Positions 16,201 to 25,530 of a stretch of 64,000 nucleotides of DNA are shown piece after piece. The notes beneath the pieces were generated by a model. The model was not told the origin of the DNA, did not search any database, and was given only the letters and a program-made list of their open reading frames with translations. A program made the translations under genes and the position numbers. This DNA is from Undibacterium hunanense. GTDB lineage: Bacteria; Pseudomonadota; Gammaproteobacteria; Burkholderiales; Burkholderiaceae_D. How positions within the stretch are numbered: the first letter of the stretch is position 1; each line of letters opens with the position of its first letter. Location of the stretch: the NCBI RefSeq assembly GCF_014284335.1, contig NZ_JACOGF010000012.1, forward strand, positions 62,001 through 126,000, given 5' to 3'.

Positions 16201-17013
16201 TTAACAAGCCACGCCGAGTATGACGCTGGATGCCTTGAACATGCCCGCAGCCGTGTCACCTTCTTTCAGTGCCAGGTTCTTGCAGCTTTCATTGGTGATA
16301 ATGGCTGCCAGGGTGGCACCGCCCGGCATCTCCAGCACGATTTCACTATTCACGGCACCTGGCTGTATGCGCGAAATACTGCCAGTCAAACAGTTACGTG
16401 CCGAAAATTTGGCACCGCTGTCATCCGTCATCAAAATGATGGAAGAAGATTTAATCAGAGCAAACGCCTCGACACCAGGCTGCAAGCCCAGTTCCTGCGT
16501 GCTTTCATGGGTGATGATGGCAACGATCTTTTGGCCGCCTGCAATTTCCAGCTCGATCTCGTCGTTGATGGCGCCCAGTTTGACTTGCGTGACCTTGCCC
16601 AGAAACTGGTTGCGTGCGCTGGTTTTCATATTCATTTTCCTGATCAGTAAAAAATCATCGGCAATCCCTTCGGCCTGCCGGTCTAGTTGTGCGATGAAGT
16701 CACGGTGTTCTTTTTCTATGATCTTGAAATTGCTCACCAGTTGTTCGCCGCGCGCTGTCAGCCGTGTGCCACCACCGCCTTTGCCACCGGTCAGGCGCTC
16801 CACCAGGGGTTCGCCGGCCAGATTATTCATGGTGTCGATGGCATCCCACGCTGCTTTATAGCTCATTTTAACCGCCTTGGCGGCCTGGGTGATGGAACCG
16901 CTTTCGGCAAGCTGTGCCAGCAAGGCAATGCGCCCCTTGCCCCCGAAATTTTCTCCGTCCACAGTCATCCATACCGAACCTTGCAGGGCGATGGATTTAT
17001 CTTTGGCTGCCAT
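16201..17013 (-). CDS. modE: Molybdate-responsive regulator ModE
   Basis: A 270-residue ModE. The N-terminal LysR-like winged helix has GGKGRIALLAQLAESGSI, then TQAAKAVKMSYKAAWDAID and a GGKGGGGTRLT loop (residues 24-85). Two tandem Mop/TOBE molybdate-binding domains follow, each starting with SARN (about residues 131 and 203). It binds molybdate and then DNA, repressing mod transport genes. It is last in the operon, 6 nt after nifQ, so it is autoregulated if the site at 20386-20411 is its operator. Confidence 0.96.
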   Translation of the reverse strand: MAAKDKSIALQGSVWMTVDGENFGGKGRIALLAQLAESGSITQAAKAVKMSYKAAWDAIDTMNNLAGEPLVERLTGGKGGGGTRLTARGEQLVSNFKIIEKEHRDFIAQLDRQAEGIADDFLLIRKMNMKTSARNQFLGKVTQVKLGAINDEIELEIAGGQKIVAIITHESTQELGLQPGVEAFALIKSSSIILMTDDSGAKFSARNCLTGSISRIQPGAVNSEIVLEMPGGATLAAIITNESCKNLALKEGDTAAGMFKASSVILGVAC

Positions 17014-17019
17014 GTTGTG

Positions 17020-17559
17020 CTATGTCCTTGTTGCAGAATCCGGAAAGCATACATGGAAGTCGTCACAATGCGTGCATTTTGGTGGACGCAGGTCGGTTTT
17101 ACCCTGTTTGCGACCGAGTTCTGCAAACAAAAAACGCTTCCATTTCAGGTTGTGTATATTGGCCAGATACAGTGTTTCAAAATACTCACGCATCAGCGCT
17201 GACACCGCATCCCGTCCCGGCAAGCCCAAATCCTGCCACAGGTGACGGCTGCCAAAACTGGCCGCCGCAATGGCATGTGCCAGCACATCAGCTTTTTGCG
17301 CATGGACACCTGCAGGCCGGTGTTCGAGCAACAGGTCTTTCAAAGGAATAAATTCATCCGGTACAGGCTGTAATTGCCGCAGACGTGCAGGCAGGGGCAT
17401 GACCAGGAGCGCCTGCCGGTCGCCCATGTCTGGAATACATTGTGCCAGCAAGTCAGTCAATACTTCTTGCCGCATGCCCAGGCTGCAGGCAAACAAGGGC
17501 AGTTCCCCTTCTTGCGCGAGCCTGAGTACACCAGCAACAGCCGTGTACCAGTCATCCAT
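17020..17559 (-). CDS. nifQ: NifQ-like protein in a molybdenum operon
   Basis: About 179 residues, matching NifQ, an iron-sulfur protein that delivers molybdenum for nitrogenase FeMo-cofactor assembly. The central LAHAIAAASFGSRHLWQDLGL and the C-terminal LKWKRFLFAELGRK to CTHCDDFHVCFPD are typical. The family motif Cx4Cx2Cx5C is incomplete: the first Cys is Leu here, leaving three. ATG 17559 has AAGGGG at good spacing; an in-frame ATG at 17607 lacks one. No nif genes are in the window, so it may serve general Mo trafficking here (inference). It sits between the SUOX-like gene and modE in one operon. Confidence 0.85.
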   Translation of the reverse strand: MDDWYTAVAGVLRLAQEGELPLFACSLGMRQEVLTDLLAQCIPDMGDRQALLVMPLPARLRQLQPVPDEFIPLKDLLLEHRPAGVHAQKADVLAHAIAAASFGSRHLWQDLGLPGRDAVSALMREYFETLYLANIHNLKWKRFLFAELGRKQGKTDLRPPKCTHCDDFHVCFPDSATRT

Positions 17560-17636
17560 AGCTGCCCCTTGCCTGTGCTCGTGCAGTGGAAAATGCGGTG
17601 TCGTCATGCTGTCAGGTCGCTGTAAGCTTGTTTTAA

Positions 17637-18182
17637 CTAGTCAATCAGTTTTCTGACTTCGATAGATTTCAGCCATTTGACGTGACGTGGTCCTGTGCGC
17701 AGGTCTTTGCCTGAGATCATGGCAATACGTCCTTCGTCATCTGCCAGGGCCTGGCCATTTTTCTCAAAAAACACCAGTACACCCTCACCCACTGCGGTAT
17801 TGAACAGTTCGCTCCATGAGTACACGACCTTGTAGTCATCCGTTGCAGTGGCGATGATGACGGTCTTTTTCACGTCATTGTGGTCACGTGCAATGACGAC
17901 AGCCTTTTCCAGTATGTCGCGCAGACGTACGCCTTTGAAATTTTCCAGCTTGCCGGCATTTGCACCATTCTGCCGGGTCAATTTCAATTCATCGATTTGC
18001 AGCACAGGAAAATTCTTCAGATCGTCCACGCTCAGCGTCAAAGGTTTTTCAACCGCACCAGATACCGTGACGGTCTGGCTCACGAACTTTGACATATCGC
18101 CAGCCTTGTCATGTGCCATGACAGCCTGCGGCAACGCGGTAACCAAGCCCAGTACGGCTATCCAGTGACGAATTACATGCAT
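17637..18182 (-). CDS. Exported molybdopterin-binding (SUOX-like) domain protein
   Basis: A 181-residue protein with a signal peptide (cleavage after VMA, about residue 23) and a single oxidoreductase molybdopterin-binding domain: VTVSGAVEKPLTLSVDDLKNFP, FKGVRLRDILEKA, then YSWSELFN and the end RHVKWLKSIEVRKL. The Cys that ligates molybdenum in true sulfite oxidases is absent, so catalysis is doubtful and cofactor binding uncertain. Its place between modC and nifQ suggests a periplasmic role linked to molybdenum. Good GAGGA ribosome binding site. Confidence 0.82.
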   Translation of the reverse strand: MHVIRHWIAVLGLVTALPQAVMAHDKAGDMSKFVSQTVTVSGAVEKPLTLSVDDLKNFPVLQIDELKLTRQNGANAGKLENFKGVRLRDILEKAVVIARDHNDVKKTVIIATATDDYKVVYSWSELFNTAVGEGVLVFFEKNGQALADDEGRIAMISGKDLRTGPRHVKWLKSIEVRKLID

Positions 18183-18227
18183 GACTTGCGTTCCTCAAAA
18201 GTGTTATTGCAAACGAACATCAAACCG

Positions 18228-18890
18228 CTATAACAGCTTGCCTTCATGCACATTCAATACCTGCTCGCCAAAGACTTTGGCATCTTCGGCATCGTGGGTG
18301 ATGAGTATCATGGGGACTTGCAGTTGTCGCTGCAGACTGTCAAGTTCCTGGCGCATGCTGACGCGCAGTGATTGATCCAGTGCGGCAAAGGGTTCATCCA
18401 GCAGCAAAGCACGCGGTTCCGAGATCAGGGCACGCGCCAGGGCTGTTCTCTGCTTTTGTCCGCCCGATAATTCATGCGGCAACTGGCGGGCCAGCGACTG
18501 CAACTGGAAGGCTTGCAGCCAGTAGTCGATTTTTTCGTTCTGTACGGTGACAGGCGGATTACGCCAGCCCTTGTTGAGGCCAAAGGCGATATTTTGCGCC
18601 ACATTCAAATGCGGGAACAGGGCATAGTCCTGGAACAAATAAGCCAGTTGACGCAATTGTGGTGCCTGATTGATCCTGGCTGCCGACTCAAACAGGGTAG
18701 TGCCGCCCAAGCGTATATGGCCACTGTCCGGTGTCATCAAACCGGCAATGGCTTTTAGCAGCAGGCTTTTGCCAGCCCCGGATGCGCCCAGAATAACCAG
18801 GCGCTGGCTGTCTGAGCTGAAAGCGATATCAAGCTCAAAACGGCGCTTGCCGGATTCCAGTATTTTTTTAACGTGCAGGTCAAATTGCAT
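18228..18890 (-). CDS. modC: Molybdate ABC transporter ATPase ModC, lacking the C-terminal domain
   Basis: An ABC ATPase of about 220 residues energising molybdate uptake. Walker A is GASGAGKS, Q-loop FQDYALFP, signature LSGGQKQRTALARAL, Walker B LLLDEPFAALD and H-loop ITHD. Typical ModC is about 350 residues with a regulatory TOBE/Mop domain after the ATPase; this one stops just after the H-loop region (VLNVHEGKLL). The start is taken at ATG 18890, 5 nt after modB with AGGGG upstream, rather than the longer frame to 18965 that runs into modB. Confidence 0.92.
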   Translation of the reverse strand: MQFDLHVKKILESGKRRFELDIAFSSDSQRLVILGASGAGKSLLLKAIAGLMTPDSGHIRLGGTTLFESAARINQAPQLRQLAYLFQDYALFPHLNVAQNIAFGLNKGWRNPPVTVQNEKIDYWLQAFQLQSLARQLPHELSGGQKQRTALARALISEPRALLLDEPFAALDQSLRVSMRQELDSLQRQLQVPMILITHDAEDAKVFGEQVLNVHEGKLL

Positions 18891-18895
18891 CTGTG

Positions 18896-19576
18896 CTACC
18901 CCTGCATCTGATTGGCAATGCGGCCAGGTGCCAGACGACCCGCCAGCAGCAAGACCGCTATGCATACCGCCGAGGTCAGCAAGACCAGGGTGTTGGCGAC
19001 ATCATCCTGCCCTGCCTGAACGGCTTCATACACGGCAATCGACAAGGTCTGGGTCTTGCCGGGTATGCTGCCAGCCACCATCAAGGTAGCGCCAAATTCA
19101 CCCAGCGCGCGGGCAAAGGCCAGCAAAACCCCTGCCAGAATGCCGCGCCAGGCCAGAGGCAAGGTAACCCGGAAAAAGATCGCCATTTCAGAAACACCCA
19201 AGACCCGCGCTGCCTGTTCCAGTTGTCCATCCACGGCTTCAAATGCGGCCCGCGCAGGCTTGAACACCAGCGGGAAGGCAACAATGGCTGCAGCAATCAC
19301 TGCGCCCTGCCATGTAAAAATCAAACTGATCCCAAAATGCTCCTGCAGCCATGCGCCGAACCAGCTGCGCCGTCCCATCAGGACCAGCAGGTAATAACCG
19401 AGCACGGTAGGTGGCATGACCATGGGCAGGGTCAGCAAGGTATCCAGCAGGTCACGACCAGGAAAACGCTTGCGCGCCAGCAAGTAGCCGACAGCAATGC
19501 CGCCGACCAGGTTCAACAACGTGGCCCAGCCTGCCACCTTCAGTGACAAAAGCAATGCAGTCCATGCCGGATTCAT
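18896..19576 (-). CDS. modB: Molybdate ABC transporter permease ModB
   Basis: A 226-residue inner-membrane permease with about five to six transmembrane helices. LPMVMPPTVLGYYLL and the cytoplasmic EAA loop (LEQAARVLGVSEMAIFFRVTLPLAWRG) that docks to ModC, followed by ARALGEFGATLMVAG, are diagnostic of ModB. It lies 9 nt after modA and 5 nt before modC. Confidence 0.96.
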   Translation of the reverse strand: MNPAWTALLLSLKVAGWATLLNLVGGIAVGYLLARKRFPGRDLLDTLLTLPMVMPPTVLGYYLLVLMGRRSWFGAWLQEHFGISLIFTWQGAVIAAAIVAFPLVFKPARAAFEAVDGQLEQAARVLGVSEMAIFFRVTLPLAWRGILAGVLLAFARALGEFGATLMVAGSIPGKTQTLSIAVYEAVQAGQDDVANTLVLLTSAVCIAVLLLAGRLAPGRIANQMQG

Positions 19577-19585
19577 TCAGCGACC

Positions 19586-20344
19586 TTAAGGCTTTTGAAA
19601 ACCGTATTTATTCAATATGGCCTGGCTTTGTGGCAAGAATACATAGGCGATAAAACGTTTGGCTTCATCCGCATTGGTGCTGGCCTTGAGTTTGGCAATC
19701 GGGTAGCTGATGACCACGTTCAACGGTACTTCCATCGCGATCCTGACCTTGTCTTTCATGATGGCAGCATCGGTCGCATACACAAAGCCGCTATCGACTT
19801 CGCCACGGGCTACATAATCAAGTGACTGACGTACGTTCTGGGTATGGATGGTTTTGCTTTCCAGCGCAGGCCAGAGTTTGGCAGCTTCCAGCGCATGCTG
19901 GGTATAACGCCCCACAGGCACGCTGGCCGGATTACCGATGGCGATGCGTTTTACCGTGGGCTGATTCAGGTCATCCAGGCGTTTGATGTTCAAGGTGCTA
20001 TCGACGGGTACGATCAGCACCAGTGCATTTTTCACAAAATCGCGCCTGTCAGCATTTGCTACCAAGCCCTGCTTTTCTGCGGCATCCATGGTTTCCTGAT
20101 CAGCCGAGGCAAATACATCGACTGGTGCGCCTTTGGCAATCTGCTGCAATAATGCACCGGATGCGCCAAAGTTCAGTGCGACCTTGGCCTCAGGATATTG
20201 TGTCTGATAATTCTGTGCGATTTCCTTGAAGGCATTGGTCAGGCTGGCGGCGGCAGAGACGGTCACTTCGCTGGCATGGGCACCCAAAGCAAGTGTACCG
20301 ATGGCAATGGCCAAGCCTATCTGGCGGCAAATTCTGGTGGTCAT
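19586..20344 (-). CDS. modA: Molybdate-binding periplasmic protein ModA
   Basis: About 252 residues with a signal peptide ending ALGAHA and the ModA pattern: VSAAASLTNAFKEIA, FGASGALLQQIAKGAPVDVFASAD, RIAIGNPASVPVGRYTQHAL, and GEVDSGFVYATDA. It captures molybdate or tungstate in the periplasm for ModBC. ATG 20344 is chosen because AGGAG lies six nt upstream; the longer frame to 20398 would start inside the ModE operator. First gene of the six-gene operon. Confidence 0.96.
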   Translation of the reverse strand: MTTRICRQIGLAIAIGTLALGAHASEVTVSAAASLTNAFKEIAQNYQTQYPEAKVALNFGASGALLQQIAKGAPVDVFASADQETMDAAEKQGLVANADRRDFVKNALVLIVPVDSTLNIKRLDDLNQPTVKRIAIGNPASVPVGRYTQHALEAAKLWPALESKTIHTQNVRQSLDYVARGEVDSGFVYATDAAIMKDKVRIAMEVPLNVVISYPIAKLKASTNADEAKRFIAYVFLPQSQAILNKYGFQKP

Positions 20345-20385
20345 ATTCAACTCCTGCATAGTTAGACTAAAAAGCACATAAAGAA

Positions 20386-20411
20386 GCGTAATATACACTT
20401 ATATATAGCGC
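20386..20411 (-). promoter_or_regulatory. ModE-type operator before modA
   Basis: Inverted arms GCGTAATATA (20386-20395) and TATATAGCGC (20402-20411), six bases apart, with two mismatches in ten. This resembles the ModE consensus of CGTTATATA-type half-sites separated by about six bases. It lies 42 nt before the modA ATG. Confidence 0.75.
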
Positions 20412-20461
20412 TTTTCCAAGGAAGATTCTCGCTGCGCCAGCGCCTCTGCCTGACAAGGGCG

Positions 20462-20497
20462 AAAAAAAACGCAAGGGCTTGAAACCCTTGCGTTTTT
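20462..20497. terminator. Bidirectional-looking terminator after the chalcone-isomerase gene
   Basis: Perfect stem AAAAACGCAAGGG (20465-20477) with CCCTTGCGTTTTT (20485-20497) and A/T runs on both sides. It sits 23 nt after the stop of the gene at 20520 and insulates modA. Confidence 0.85.
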
Positions 20498-20519
20498 ATA
20501 CGGAGAACTGGTTGGTGTA

Positions 20520-21122
20520 TCAGCGTCCGCGTGTATCTTCTTCTGCCAGCATGGCTTTCTTGAGGCTCTTGTCTACCGGGTATTCACCCAGCCAGATTCT
20601 CAGCAAGGCGTTAAAGAATGCCAGGTCAGGATAAGGCTCACCCATTTTTTTGCCATTCAGCAATACCACAGTACCTACACTGGGTATCCATTCAATGGCC
20701 ATGATGTCGCCTTTTTTCAATTCAGGCACAGAAGCAAACAGTTCACCAAAGCGGATGAACTGTGAGGTCATTTTGGATTTTTCTGCCTTGTCGTTATTTT
20801 GCTGGATGCCGGACATGAAGCTGCGGCCAAACTCTTCATTGGTCAGGTCACGCATCATGACCAGGGTCACGCGACGTGGTCCTGGCGACGCCAATACTTC
20901 CGGCACCGTGGTCTTTTTTTCTTTCAGATACAGTGCAGCAACATACACTTTAAAAATCGCCTTGTAGCGTATGCCTGCACCATTCAGTTTCAATTCAGTG
21001 CCGCCCACCTGCATGGTCTCTTCCAGCTTGACACCTGCAATATCCAGGGCCCAGACCGGTGCTGTCAATCCTGCGGCGAGCACCATCCCCGCCAATTTTT
21101 TTGCGTAGGTATTCAACTTCAT
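20520..21122 (-). CDS. Chalcone isomerase-like periplasmic protein
   Basis: A 200-residue protein with a signal peptide (cleaved after VWA, about residue 25) and the bacterial chalcone-isomerase-like domain: VGGTELKLNGAGIRYKAIFKVYVAALYL, then RRVTLVMMRDL, and the end FNALLRIWLGEYPVDKSLKKAML. Members are common in betaproteobacteria; their role is not established and flavonoid metabolism is not implied. GGGGAG precedes the ATG closely. It lies 73 nt after the GGDEF-EAL gene on the same strand. Confidence 0.86.
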   Translation of the reverse strand: MKLNTYAKKLAGMVLAAGLTAPVWALDIAGVKLEETMQVGGTELKLNGAGIRYKAIFKVYVAALYLKEKKTTVPEVLASPGPRRVTLVMMRDLTNEEFGRSFMSGIQQNNDKAEKSKMTSQFIRFGELFASVPELKKGDIMAIEWIPSVGTVVLLNGKKMGEPYPDLAFFNALLRIWLGEYPVDKSLKKAMLAEEDTRGR

Positions 21123-21195
21123 TTGTCTCCCCTTTTTTATGTTTTCGAATCATTCTTAGCCATCTGGCATGCTGTGGGTTGCGTCCGCCTTTCGC

Positions 21196-24174
21196 CTAGC
21201 TTACATGAGATTTGAAATTCGGGCTGTCGGCTTTTTGTAGCTGTATCCTGGCAGCAAGTAATAACTCAAACTGCTCTATGGGAACCGGTTTGCAAAACAG
21301 GTAGCCCTGATAGGCCTGGCAACCTGATTGCAATAAAAATTCGCGCTGCTGTTCGGTTTCCACACCTTCTGCAATGACGTTCAGATCCAGGCTGGCACCC
21401 AGACTGATGATGGTACGAACTATGTTCGCATTGTTGACATCATCCGGCAAATTATGGATGAAGGTACGGTCGATTTTCAGTTGCGTCAGCGGCAAACGTT
21501 GCAGGTAAGAAAGAGAAGAATATCCGGTTCCAAAATCATCCATGGAAAATCCTATGCCGAGTGCCTTGATTGCATGCATTTTTTCAATCACGACAGACAC
21601 ATCTTCCAGCACCACACTTTCTGTCAGCTCCAGCTTCAACAATACGGGATTAATGCCTGTTTCCTGCAGTACGCGTTTCACGTCCTCTACGAAACCGTTA
21701 TGGCGGAACTGTCTGGCACTGACATTCACTGCCAATTGCAAGGCGCAGGTATTGCTGCTACCGGCCCACAAAGCGATTTGGCGGCACGCGGTTTCCAATA
21801 CCCACAAACCGATAGGCAGGATCAATCCGGACTCTTCGGCCAGAGGAATAAATTCCAGCGGTGACACCAAACCCCGGGAAGGATGCTGCCAGCGCAGCAA
21901 TACTTCTGCACCTATAGGATCCCCCAGGGCGCTGACCTGCAATTGGTAATGCAGCAGCAACTGCTGATTGCTGAGCGCATACCTGAGATCGTTTTCCATG
22001 GCGGTACGTGATTCCAGCGCTGCCTGCATGCTGGGATCAAAAAAGCGCAGACTGTTTTTGCCCAGAGCCTTGGCCTGGTACATGGCCATATCGGCACGCC
22101 GCAGCAATTCATCAATGCCGATGGCATCGGCACCAAACATGGTAATGCCGATACTGCCGGAACTGTCATAATCGATGCGGCCAAGATTGATGGTCTGGCT
22201 CAGGGTCAGGCGAATTTTTTCCGCCACATTTTCTGCCAGACCGGCAGCATGTTGAATATCTTCATGCAAGCCTTCCAGCAAGACCACAAATTCATCACCA
22301 CCCGTACGCGAAACGGTATCGTCAGCACGCACACAACCATGAATGCGCTTGCCTATCTGGGTCAGCAACATATCACCCATGTTGTGGCCCTGGGTATCGT
22401 TGAGGGTTTTGAAATTATCGAGATCTATCATCAGGATAGCGCCATAGCGCTTGTGTCTGCGGCCTGCGGCCAAGGCACGGGTCAGCCTGTCGAGCAAGAG
22501 ACGGCGATTCGGCAAACCCGTCAAGGGATCAAAAAATGCCAGCTGGTGTATTTTCTCTTCCGACGCCTTGTGTTCGGTAATATCGCTGAATGAACCGACA
22601 TAATTGCTGACTTTGCCATCCACACCAAGTACCGCAGAAATCACCAGCCGTTCCGAATACACTTCACCATTTTTACGGCGGCTCCAGATCTCGCCCTGCC
22701 AGCGATGCGAGTGCAAAATATCTTCCCACATTTGCTGGTAAAAACATTCGTCATGCCGGCCAGACTGCATCAGACGCAGGGATTGCCCTACTGCCTCGCC
22801 GGACTGATAGCCGGTAATACGGGAAAAGGCGCGATTGACGCGCAGAATATTCAGGGCAGGATCGGTGATGAAGATGCCTTCTTCAGTTTCAAATGCCATG
22901 GCGGCAATTTCCAGCTCTTTGTCCGCCAGTTTCTTTTCCGTGATATCCCTGAGCAAGACCACATATTGCTGGATCTTGCCATCCTGGTCATGTACCGGCG
23001 TCAGCAATAATTCCAGCCACAACTGTTTACCGGCATCGCCTTCGCGCAAAATTTCGCGCATGACAGAACCGCTGTCGGCAGCGTCCAGACTAAATAAAGG
23101 ACCGTCGGCATCAACGAATAATTCATCGAGCTTTTTTGCGTACAGCGCATCTTGTGCATAGGCACTTAACTGGCAGGCTGCCTGGTTCACATAATTGACC
23201 TGCCCATCCGCACTGGTGATCATGACGCCTTGTGAGGTAGCGCTCAAGGCTTCGTTACGCAGGCGCAACAAGGCTTCGCTCTGACGCAATTCATAGGCAT
23301 TGAGATCGCGCTGACGACGTCGCAAAATCGACTGGTAACTGATGAGCCAGGCCATGGCGCACAAGACGAAGCCAAAAAATTCAAAGAATTTCGATAACCT
23401 GCTGGTTCCCTGCCAGCCACCGTGGGGCGCTGCTGCCAGCTCCCAGCTGCCACCAGGCAAAACGATGGTCTGGGTCACGGCATCGCCAGCGAACAGGCTG
23501 CCGTCTCCCAGGAAAACCTCGCCCTTGCTGCCCAGGGCATCGCGTCCGCGTATGGCCAGGTTGATTTCCTTCTGCATCTTGCTGAGACCGGCCAGTTCCA
23601 TCAAAGGCTCGTAATTGACGACCATGGCGATCGAGCCCAGGAAGGCATCTCGATTTTCATGCTGGTACACGGGAATACGCACCACCAGGCCAATACCACC
23701 CTGTACCAGGGCCAGAGGCCCGGCAACCTGTATGCTGCGGTCTTCCATCATGCGTTGATAAACTGGCCATTGCTTGGGCAGATTGCGATAATCCACGCCT
23801 AATACTTTTTCATTGCCAATATAGGGGTAGACATAGCTGGCGACGGTACCCTTTACCAGCACCAGGTTGCGTATACTGGAATTACCACTGGCGACTTCGG
23901 TAGCCAGCACTTTGAATTCCTGTTCGCTTAAACTTGGTTTGGTGGCAAAGGTGGTTGCCAGGACCCGTGCGGCAGAGATGTTGGAGGTCATCCCCGCGCT
24001 CAGCTTGGCACGCAGCACTGCCAGCTTTTCTATGACTTCGACTCTTTGTTTTTGTATCCCCAGCTCACGCTCGTTGTGATCAATCACCCAAAGGCCGAGA
24101 AATACAATCAGTGCCGCCACCAAGGCAAAGAGCTTTGGATACTTATATGACAATCCAGAATGAGGTATGTCCAT
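21196..24174 (-). CDS. CHASE-PAS-PAS-GGDEF-EAL cyclic-di-GMP protein
   Basis: A 992-residue membrane protein. TM1 is at residues 14-31; a periplasmic CHASE domain covers ~60-230 (VASYVYPYIGNEKVLGVDYRNLP); TM2 is near 268-286. Two PAS domains follow (~310-560). The GGDEF domain has an intact signature in RTGGDEFVVLL, so diguanylate cyclase activity is possible. The EAL domain reads EVL at the signature (AEVLLRW), a variant found in active phosphodiesterases, with NVSARQF, ELTES, DDFGTGYSSL and KIDRTFI present. Both halves may be active, the net direction set by an external signal. Weak ribosome binding site. Confidence 0.94.
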   Translation of the reverse strand: MDIPHSGLSYKYPKLFALVAALIVFLGLWVIDHNERELGIQKQRVEVIEKLAVLRAKLSAGMTSNISAARVLATTFATKPSLSEQEFKVLATEVASGNSSIRNLVLVKGTVASYVYPYIGNEKVLGVDYRNLPKQWPVYQRMMEDRSIQVAGPLALVQGGIGLVVRIPVYQHENRDAFLGSIAMVVNYEPLMELAGLSKMQKEINLAIRGRDALGSKGEVFLGDGSLFAGDAVTQTIVLPGGSWELAAAPHGGWQGTSRLSKFFEFFGFVLCAMAWLISYQSILRRRQRDLNAYELRQSEALLRLRNEALSATSQGVMITSADGQVNYVNQAACQLSAYAQDALYAKKLDELFVDADGPLFSLDAADSGSVMREILREGDAGKQLWLELLLTPVHDQDGKIQQYVVLLRDITEKKLADKELEIAAMAFETEEGIFITDPALNILRVNRAFSRITGYQSGEAVGQSLRLMQSGRHDECFYQQMWEDILHSHRWQGEIWSRRKNGEVYSERLVISAVLGVDGKVSNYVGSFSDITEHKASEEKIHQLAFFDPLTGLPNRRLLLDRLTRALAAGRRHKRYGAILMIDLDNFKTLNDTQGHNMGDMLLTQIGKRIHGCVRADDTVSRTGGDEFVVLLEGLHEDIQHAAGLAENVAEKIRLTLSQTINLGRIDYDSSGSIGITMFGADAIGIDELLRRADMAMYQAKALGKNSLRFFDPSMQAALESRTAMENDLRYALSNQQLLLHYQLQVSALGDPIGAEVLLRWQHPSRGLVSPLEFIPLAEESGLILPIGLWVLETACRQIALWAGSSNTCALQLAVNVSARQFRHNGFVEDVKRVLQETGINPVLLKLELTESVVLEDVSVVIEKMHAIKALGIGFSMDDFGTGYSSLSYLQRLPLTQLKIDRTFIHNLPDDVNNANIVRTIISLGASLDLNVIAEGVETEQQREFLLQSGCQAYQGYLFCKPVPIEQFELLLAARIQLQKADSPNFKSHVS

Positions 24175-24311
24175 CGGGGCGGTAAAAATCCTGGAAACAG
24201 ATGTCAGTTCGTAGGCGCATATCGTATTCTCATATTAGCAGAACGCAACCTTGTACGTTCGTACAAATGCCTGCTTTAACAGCAACAGAATGTGAACTAA
24301 CTGACAGCCAG

Positions 24312-24350
24312 CAACAAAAAAGCCTGCCGAAACAAGTTTGGGCAGGCTTT
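24312..24350 (-). terminator. Terminator after dnaJ
   Basis: Stem AAAGCCTGCC (24319-24328) with GGCAGGCTTT (24341-24350), followed on the minus strand by a T run. It is 20 nt past the dnaJ stop. Confidence 0.85.
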
Positions 24351-24369
24351 CAGGAGTTAAAGAAATAAT

Positions 24370-25488
24370 TTATTCAAAAAATTTCTTTACCTTGTCCATC
24401 CAGGTCTTGCTTTGTGGATTGTGTTTTGAGCCACCTTCCACAGTCAGCTTTTCAAAATCACGCAGCAATTCTTTTTGCTTTTCCGTCAATTTGACCGGCG
24501 TTTCTATCACCACATGGCAGAACAGGTCGCCAGCATAGCCAGAACGTACGCCCTTGACACCCTTGCTGCGCAGACGGAAGGTTTTTCCTGACTGTGTGCC
24601 TTCGGGTACGGTAAATGACGCCTTGCCGCTCAGGGTTGGCACTTCGATGTCGCCACCCAGTGCTGCCTTGACAAAGGAAATCGGGATTTCGCAATGCAGG
24701 TCATCCCCTTCGCGCTGGAATACCGGATGTTGCTTGATATGGATTTCCACGTACAAGTCACCCGGAGGACCACCGTTGACACCAGGCTCACCATTGCCGG
24801 AAGAACGTATGCGCATGCCGTCGTCGATACCGGCAGGTATTTTGACTTCCAGTGTCTTGTTGCGTTTGATACGGCCAACACCAGAACAGGTCGTGCATGG
24901 GTCGGGAATCATCTTGCCGGTGCCATGGCATTTCGGGCAAGTCTGCTGAATGCTGAACAAACCCTGTTGCATACGCACCTGACCGTGACCACCGCAGGTG
25001 GTACAGGTGACCGGTGATGTACCGGGCTTGGCACCGGAGCCATGACAGGTATCGCATTCATCCCAGCTTGGTACGCGGATGGTGGTATCAAAGCCGTTGG
25101 CAGCCTGTTCCAGCGAGATTTCCAGGTTGTAGCGCAAATCAGCACCGCGATACACTTGCGGGCCGGCATTGCGGCGACCACCACCAAAAATATCACCGAA
25201 AATATCACCAAAGGCATCGGCAAAGCCGCCTGCACCACCGCCACCGCCGCCACCCATATTCGGGTCAACGCCAGCGTGACCATAACGGTCATAGGCATCG
25301 CGCTTCTGGCTGTCGGAAAGCATCTCGTAGGCTTCTTTGCCTTCCTTGAATTTTTCTTCCGCGACCTTGTTATCCGGATTGCGGTCCGGATGGTATTTCA
25401 TCGCCAGTTTGCGATAAGCCTTTTTGATTTCTTCTTCAGAGGCGTTTTTGCCGACTCCAAGAATTTCATAAAAATCACGCTTCGCCAT
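24370..25488 (-). CDS. dnaJ: Chaperone DnaJ
   Basis: A 372-residue Hsp40 co-chaperone stimulating DnaK ATPase. The J domain with HPD (YHPDRNPDN, about residue 33) is followed by a Gly/Phe-rich linker (~75-105), four zinc-binding CxxCxGxG repeats ([24 protein letters not shown] and CTTCSGVG) and the C-terminal substrate domains ending in a basic tail. It lies 109 nt after dnaK, with two hairpins in the gap that probably tune its expression. Confidence 0.98.
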   Translation of the reverse strand: MAKRDFYEILGVGKNASEEEIKKAYRKLAMKYHPDRNPDNKVAEEKFKEGKEAYEMLSDSQKRDAYDRYGHAGVDPNMGGGGGGGAGGFADAFGDIFGDIFGGGRRNAGPQVYRGADLRYNLEISLEQAANGFDTTIRVPSWDECDTCHGSGAKPGTSPVTCTTCGGHGQVRMQQGLFSIQQTCPKCHGTGKMIPDPCTTCSGVGRIKRNKTLEVKIPAGIDDGMRIRSSGNGEPGVNGGPPGDLYVEIHIKQHPVFQREGDDLHCEIPISFVKAALGGDIEVPTLSGKASFTVPEGTQSGKTFRLRSKGVKGVRSGYAGDLFCHVVIETPVKLTEKQKELLRDFEKLTVEGGSKHNPQSKTWMDKVKKFFE

Positions 25489-25530
25489 TTCTTGTTAACC
25501 TCAGATTTAATCTCAAACTCAAGCGCAAAC

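Noticed and set aside
17020..17559. Nitrogen fixation capability
   Set aside because: nifQ alone in a molybdenum operon does not show diazotrophy; no nitrogenase genes are in the window.
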